Source: Cadophora sp. MPI-SDFR-AT-0126 (Eukaryota > Ascomycota > Leotiomycetes > Helotiales > Ploettnerulaceae). Taken from it: a stretch of DNA of 64,000 bases. Every line of letters starts with the position of its first letter. Within the stretch, counting starts at the first letter, position 1. Under the pieces are notes generated by a model. It searched no databases. It was given only the letters and a program-made list of their open reading frames with translations, and was not told where the DNA came from. Of this stretch, positions 58,842 through 64,000 are shown one piece after another. The stretch spans positions 2,294,001-2,358,000 of the forward strand of contig JAGMVK010000002.1 in the NCBI GenBank assembly GCA_020747065.1, read 5' to 3'. A program made the position numbers and the translations under genes.

Positions 58842-59988
58842 ATGGCAAGCAAAACTTACAATGTTGGAGTGATCGGATATGGGTATAGATGCCTCTTCAC
58901 ATAAGTCCTATACTAAAAGACAGAATAACTAATTTCCATGCAGCATGTCCGCAAAGGTCTTCCACATCCCCCTCATCCTCCGCACCGCAACCTTCACCCT
59001 CTCCGCCATCGTCCAGCGAACCCCCAAGCCCAACGACTCAGCCGCAAAAGACCACCCATCTGCAAAAATCTACTCCTCCGCAACAGACCTCTTCGCCGAT
59101 CCAAACCTCGACATAATCGTCATAACCACCACCCCAGACACGCACTTCAGCTTCACCAAATCCGCCCTCGAAGCAGGAAAACACGTCATCGTGGAGAAAC
59201 CATTCGTGCCCACCTCATCCCAAGCCCAAGAACTGATCGACGTCTCGAAAGCAACGGGCAAGCTGATCTGCGTGTATCAGAACCGACGATGGGACGCGGA
59301 CTTCCTCACGGTCAAGAAACTGATCAGCGAGGACAAGATCGGGCGGGTAGTGGAGTTCGAGACGCATTTCGACCGGTACAAAGCCGCGAAGCCGGAGACC
59401 TGGAAGGGGACCCTGGGGATGGAGCAGGCGGGAGGCGTGGTGTATGACCTGGGTACGCACTTGATTGATCAGGCGTACGTGCTTTTCGGATTGCCGAAGA
59501 GCGTTACGGCGATTTTTGAGAATCAGAGGAATGATGGGAGTGTGGAGCCGGATAGTATTACTGTGCTTCTGAGCTATGGGGCTGGGAAACCGCTCGTTAC
59601 GGCCAAGGCGGGCGTGATGTGTGTTGAGACTGAGCAGTTGAGGTATTGGGTCAGGGGCACGAAGGGCAGTTTCAAGAAATTCCATTTAGATGTTCAGGAG
59701 GATCAGCTGAAGGCGGGGATGATGCCTGGGGATGAAGGGTTTGGGGTTGAGGGTGAGGAGAGGGCGGGGAGATTGGTTGTGCTTGGGGAGGATGGGACGC
59801 CGAGGGGTAGTGTGCTGAAGAATGTTGAGCCGGAGACTTATGTTAAGCTTTATGAGGGCTTTGCGAAGGCTGTTGCGGGGGGTGGAGAGAAGGATGTTCC
59901 GGTAAAGGCGAGTGAGGCGAGGGATGTGTTGAGGATCATTGAGGCGGCGAGGGAGTCTGCTAAGAATGGGAAGTCGGTGGTTTTGTAG
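58842..59988 (+). CDS. Gfo/Idh/MocA-family NAD(P)-dependent oxidoreductase
   Basis: Two exons (58842-58882 and 58944-59988) give 361 aa. The first exon encodes MASKTYNVGVIGYG; the join continues MSAKVFHIPLIL, so the intron splits the Rossmann nucleotide-binding loop (G-x-G-Y-G-M/x-A). The motif HVIVEKPF (lysine about 99) is the family's catalytic-site lysine block, followed by NRRWDADFLTVKKLI. The C-terminal beta-sheet domain is normal in length. Relatives oxidise or reduce sugars, inositols or diols; the substrate is unknown. Exon 2 shows a striking shift from C-rich (58944 to about 59280) to G-rich (from about 59400) coding sequence. Cytosolic. Confidence 0.88.
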
Positions 59989-61204
59989 GTATAGAGCTAG
60001 TAGCAGAACTTGTAGAGAGAATCAGGTAAATCTCAAATGGAAGCTTCCTCAGGATCATATCATGCCCTTGTTGATAACACAGACAATATTAACATGAGAC
60101 GACGTAGCTGTTACAAGAATGATTAATATTGAAGGCCACATGCCAATAGCATCTTCTCTGACGACAGTGCCAACGAGCCAACAACAAAATTCCACACAGC
60201 AGCCATCCCAAATCTGCAATGAATCCAAAGCATCCATCGTCTTCGCAGCTCCACGGGGAGATATCTTTCCTCATCCTCATGCTCATTCCCGACCTACTAA
60301 CTCTCAACCATTTCGACAAAGCCTCACCCAGCGTCTCATTACTCGGCCAACTGGGCTTCATGTCCCGAACGACGTATGAAGAGAATGGATGTATCGCTAG
60401 ATATTTTACGACAGACGATATGTACTTAATATGGGAGAATTCTTGGATCAAGAGGCTTTTGAGGCTAACGAAGAGCGAAGACTGGAAGGGGTTCCGGCGG
60501 AATATAGGTAGTTCGGCTCAACAGCAAGACGCGAGACTTGGTGGTCGATGGACACTCGAGCATCATTTGGTCTATGAAAAGATACACATAGTCATTCTAG
60601 AAAATCCTCTTGCTTACATTCTGGATAATATGACCTATTGATATGATGCTGTGGGCAAAATACAAGGAGGTTATCAATAACGATCAAGAGGAATTTGGAA
60701 GGCTACCCTAGGACGAAGTAATAGGAGGGCAGACAGTGAGATGATGATCAATAAAGTTACGACTACATATGGACGGCCGTTGACTCAAAGTCGATTCGTT
60801 ATACTATGCTACTAGAGTAGCTGTGTTTTGAATCGGAGCTCAGGTCGAGTTCGTATTGAAAGTTTGTGGAGAAATGAGAAAGTATTTCAAACTTTTCTTC
60901 GTGATTTTCTTCGTGATTTTCAAGTGTTTTTGTGGCTCTGCCAGCAATTCTGGAGCCGTTAGAATGATGATAGTGAAGTGAAGAAGAGCCCGAAAGTCAA
61001 GCCATATGGAAGGGGCTCGCTTAAGCTCCAAAGTTGTGAAGTGACACGTAATCACGTGAATGCCGTCATGCCGCCTTGGGAAGTGCTCAGTACATTGAAG
61101 CTTGCCATCCATCTTTCCCACATCTTCTACACAAGATACCTCCAATTTCAACGCAAAACTCTCCATAATCTTCTCACCACACTACAGCTTTGGCATCGCC
61201 GAAA
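59989..61204. other. Intergenic region upstream of the promethin-like gene
   Basis: 1.2 kb. An open frame at 60219-60641 (140 codons, from MNPKHPSSSQLHGEI) has no recognisable domain and overlaps other open frames, so I do not call it. A tandem ttcttcgtgattt duplication occurs at about 60895-60920. Confidence 0.35.
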
Positions 61205-61779
61205 ATGGCAGTCCAGCAGCGAACCTCCGGCATCTTCAGTCGCGTCCAAAGCCTGGTCGATAATTACATAGTAACACCATCTGCGCGAGAGAAGTACTAC
61301 GCCAATATCAGCACATTTGCGCATGAACAACCTCTTCTATTTGTACGTTGCCAATTATAGCCTATGCTCCATTATCTCTGTCCCATCAGCATCTGTATAT
61401 ACCATCGAAGGGCCATGCTAATATCAGACAGACGTTCCTCCTCTGCCAACTAATCCTCTCCTTCACCCCAATCGCCCTCTTCCTCTCCTTCTCCCTCGGC
61501 GTTCTCTTCCTCTCGCTCATCACCGCGCTCCTCTTCTCGCTTTTCTGGATCGGCGTCGCGCTACTCGTGTTGGTCCCTACGCTCTTCATTACCGTTAGCC
61601 TTGCGATCGTCGTCTGGATCTGGGCTGTCAGTAGTTTCTTGATTGCGAGATGGGTGTATAATGCTGTACCGGTTAGTGTGAGGGGTAGGACGGAGGTTGC
61701 GTTGCCGAATGGGAAGACGGCGGTGGTTGAGAAGACAGGGGAGGGATATGGGGATGTTAAAGGTGAGGTTAGGGGTTAG
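61205..61779 (+). CDS. Promethin/LDAF1-like lipid-droplet assembly protein
   Basis: Two exons (61205-61342 and 61432-61779) give 161 aa. Exon 1 (MAVQQRTSGIFSRVQSLVDN, ending HEQPLLF) is too short to stand out on its own. For exon 2 I used the acceptor at 61430-61431, which gives TFLLCQLILSFTPIALFLSF. Two long paired hydrophobic hairpins follow (ALLFSLFWIGVALLVLVPTL and FITVSLAIVVWIWAVSSFL), ending in ARWVY, the fungal promethin signature. The tail is soluble. Promethin/LDAF1 and yeast Ldo proteins work with seipin where lipid droplets form on the ER (family knowledge). The C-rich to G-rich composition switch also appears in exon 2. Confidence 0.75.
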
Positions 61780-62188
61780 CGGGTACTACAATGGATGGGT
61801 TGGGATGGATTGGGATGGGACGGGTAATGGGTTTGCCTGGAAATGGCATGGAAATCGATACCAGTGGCGTTTACGGATGGGATGGAAAATGAACACAATG
61901 GCTGCACCGAGGAAGGTTGAGCTTTGGGCGAAAATTAAGGATACCAAGTACGATATGGAGGACACGATAATACCCTGCAGAGGGGCTATAGCTATGGGTT
62001 CGTAACGGCCACTCGAACATAAATGTTTAATGACATCCATTTCAAAGCAGACGGTTTTTTGTTAACTTCGCATCATCAACTGATGAGCCAAGAACGAAAC
62101 AGGAAATACATGTACCCAAGTCCTCCCACACCATGTCCATTCAAGCTCACATCCACCACCTCACATTTCCCCTCCCTTCTCTCCCAGC
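61780..62188. other. Intergenic region between convergent genes
   Basis: 409 bases between converging 3' ends. The first 60 bases hold GGGATGGA/GGGATGGG imperfect repeats (about 61790-61830). No gene seen. Confidence 0.4.
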
Positions 62189-62668
62189 CTACGCATCCAT
62201 CTCCTGCTCCCCTCCCCTAGCACCCACCTGATTCCTCTGCTTCTTCCCGGGCCGAGCCCCTTGGCCATGCAACTCCCTACTCGACTGGCCATACACCGGC
62301 TTCCCCATTCCCGTAGCCACATCCTTACTCGTCACGCCCACGATAGTCGCCTCAACCGGCGTGTAAGCCTCCTCCGACATATCGGGGTTCAGGGCCTGGC
62401 CAGGGACCATGTGTCGGGTGTCGGGTTTGAAGCTGCGGTCTTTGGGGGCGGTGCCTGCGGGCAGGATTTCGGCGGAGAAGTCGGGCGCGGCATCGTTGCC
62501 TACTTTTACGCCGGGAGCATGCTGCGTGTGATTGTCAGTTGGGGGATGATTGGATGGGAATGGAGGCGATGGGCTTACGCCTTTGGTGGTGAGGGGTTCA
62601 GAGGGAGCGATTCGGGCGTGGAATTCTCCTTGATTCTCGACAGATTCTGGATTTCTGGTTACAGACAT
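62189..62668 (-). CDS. Small conserved-looking hypothetical protein
   Basis: The best model is two exons (62579-62668 and 62189-62521) giving 140 aa; the 57-nt intron (GTAAGC..CGCAG) has no stop and is divisible by three, so the unspliced frame also stays open (159 aa). The product (MSVTRNPESVENQGEFHARI to GKKQRNQVGARGGEQEMDA) is hydrophilic and rich in Pro, Gly and Thr, without membrane segment, cysteine or signal peptide; it is probably disordered. I do not recognise a named family. The well-formed intron and leader support a real gene. Confidence 0.6.
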   Translation of the reverse strand: MSVTRNPESVENQGEFHARIAPSEPLTTKGVSPSPPFPSNHPPTDNHTQHAPGVKVGNDAAPDFSAEILPAGTAPKDRSFKPDTRHMVPGQALNPDMSEEAYTPVEATIVGVTSKDVATGMGKPVYGQSSRELHGQGARPGKKQRNQVGARGGEQEMDA

Positions 62669-63508
62669 TGTTTGTTAAATGAGTATGTAGTATTGATGAT
62701 GATTTGATGAACCAGGGATTTAAATGTCAGATGGAAGAGAACTGAATGTGCAGTTCAACGTTTGCTTGTGTATATAAGTAATACGCTGCTTCGCTTAATA
62801 GCCAAACAATAACAGTCGACGTCACAGCGTGGGGATTGCATCATGGACTGATCGCCCGAGAACCTTCCATAATTTGCTGGATAGACCCAGTATAGACCCA
62901 AAATAAATGACATAAGACTACAAATAGTCAATTGAGCCCATGTGAATATGTGTGAGTTGTCTATCAAAAACTTTGTCCCTGTGCCAGTTTCCCCGGAGCT
63001 CCCCTCCGTACGGTGGACACAGTTGTGAGCATTGCTACTGGATGTAATGCCGAGCCAGGTCGAATCTCCTTATCTTGTGCACAATAGGTGACGGTGTTTT
63101 TCTTGATGCAATTAAAGTGCCACATACAATCAGTAAATCAGCATGCGGATACCTAAGTGTTGCTCGTAAGGGATTGTTGACTTTATGAAGCTTCATAGTG
63201 AGGATAGGAATGATATCAACAATATTGCTGCTAGCTAATACAAGAGGGAAGAGGCCGATAGAGAGACGTGGAATTTCTAACACACAAGAAAGTATTCTCA
63301 TGCGATAATTTACACTTGTTCATTGGTGGCCTGAAATTGGAAGTGCCAACAGGAGAAGGCCCTACCTGGACATTGGCGCCTGCCATCGTACTTGATAACT
63401 TGTTACTTGACACAAAAGCTCTGCAAGTCCCACTTTAATGCTTTTACATCATCCTCGGATGAATACTTCTGAAGTACCTATGTACAAATTTTGTCGCCAG
63501 CGCGGCCT
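62669..63508. other. Intergenic region
   Basis: 840 bases between two minus-strand genes. It carries CTCCGTACGG at about 63004-63013, half of the palindrome seen at 44354. No gene seen. Confidence 0.4.
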
Positions 63509-64000
63509 TCAGAGAATTTGGGCAAGGGCTTGCTCTCTGGTGTAATTGGTGTTGCGCCATCTGGAGATGTAATCATCATGGTTGACTACACAATTCAGTA
63601 AGTACTCAGAAATAAAGGGTATTGAAGGACTCACTGTAGCCACCACAAATCCTCCTCTTTCCAGTGAAGGAAGATCTCCCATGCAGAACTCGCCAATTGT
63701 CGAAGACTATCCCCAATGTTAGCGCAATCACTCTTAGAATCCCTGTACTTTGAAAGGGACCTACTCAATGGTCTTCCCGGCTTCAACTGTGCCCAATACT
63801 CCATATTCTTCCGCTTCAAAATCTCATCCCACTTCGCCGCCGCCTGATACCACTTCTCAGCACTCATCCCATGATCTTCTCTCAGTGCCACCACACCTCT
63901 ATCATCGTTGTTCCACCTAACCTGCATCAGTCTCGGAGCCTCGCCCTCTTTCAAATCTCCAAAACTCAGAACAGGCATCTTCTTCGCTGGTGTGATTGTG
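63509..64000 (-). CDS. Trimethyllysine dioxygenase (TMLH), 3' part
   Basis: Partial: the frame is open to the window edge, so the 5' part lies beyond 64000. Visible exons are 63765-64000, 63635-63706 and 63509-63585. Joining gives VRWNNDDRG, then KWYQAAAKWDEIL, EYWAQLKPGRPLIFDNWRVL, HGRSSFTGKRRICGGY and INHDDYISRWRNTNY. This is the C-terminal half of the Fe(II)/2-oxoglutarate trimethyllysine hydroxylase, with the distal iron-binding His (VLHGRSSF) and the 2-oxoglutarate-binding Arg nearby. The enzyme makes 3-hydroxy-trimethyllysine, the first step of carnitine synthesis, generally in mitochondria (family knowledge). The related gamma-butyrobetaine hydroxylase is the main alternative, but the NHDDYISR ending fits TMLH better. 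Confidence 0.82.

Noticed and set aside
60219..60641. 140-codon plus-strand ORF
   Set aside because: No recognisable family, overlapping frames on both strands, no splice or leader support.
63040..63075. Possible tRNA B-box (GGTCGAATCTCC) near 63058
   Set aside because: No matching A-box, acceptor stem or cloverleaf could be formed around it.

Overview
This window is nuclear DNA of a filamentous ascomycete (Pezizomycotina). The protein-coding genes are eukaryotic, most are interrupted by short introns (about 45-75 nt) with GT..AG borders, and the gene set (CSN1, Utp10, NRDE2, Rdh54, mL67, Hsp104, a Zn2Cys6 regulator) is typical of that group. A leotiomycete-like fungus would fit, but this is an impression and not a demonstrated placement. 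I rebuilt exons by hand from splice sites, reading frame and family conservation. I found no tRNA, rRNA, CRISPR array or intact transposon.

Layout, left to right. 0-10 kb: the 3' end of a DUF4484/LCHN-like gene, SEC63 (ER translocation), a GNAT acetyltransferase, a fragment of a UstYa/DUF3328 gene, RDH54 (recombination translocase), and a decayed S10 carboxypeptidase. 10-25 kb: UTP10 and NRDE2 in head-to-head orientation (ribosome biogenesis and RNA surveillance), an orphan multi-pass membrane protein, and COP9 signalosome subunit 1. 25-36 kb: a Zn2Cys6 transcription factor with an unusually long 3.4 kb upstream region, a sulfotransferase-like P-loop protein, and mL67 of the mitochondrial ribosome. 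36-46 kb: Hsp104, a small secreted protein, an F-box-like remnant, and an amidohydrolase of the dihydroxybenzoate-decarboxylase type. 46-64 kb: a BTB-like protein with a long disordered insert, cyclin H (Ccl1), a secreted S10 carboxypeptidase, an ELO fatty-acid elongase, a Gfo/Idh/MocA oxidoreductase, a promethin-like lipid-droplet protein, a small orphan protein, and the 3' part of trimethyllysine dioxygenase (carnitine synthesis).

Most of the window is conserved housekeeping sequence, with small islands of decay (5.4-5.8, 9.6-10.1 and 43-43.9 kb). I see no coherent biosynthetic or defence cluster. The observations most worth following are the divergent UTP10/NRDE2 promoter with a 15-bp inverted repeat; the BTB-like protein whose insert carries four SUMO-consensus motifs; two stop-free introns whose length is a multiple of three, one of which splits a metal-binding motif; repeated switches from C-rich to G-rich coding sequence inside single exons; the orphan membrane protein; and the TACAGTA-rich upstream region of the Zn2Cys6 gene.
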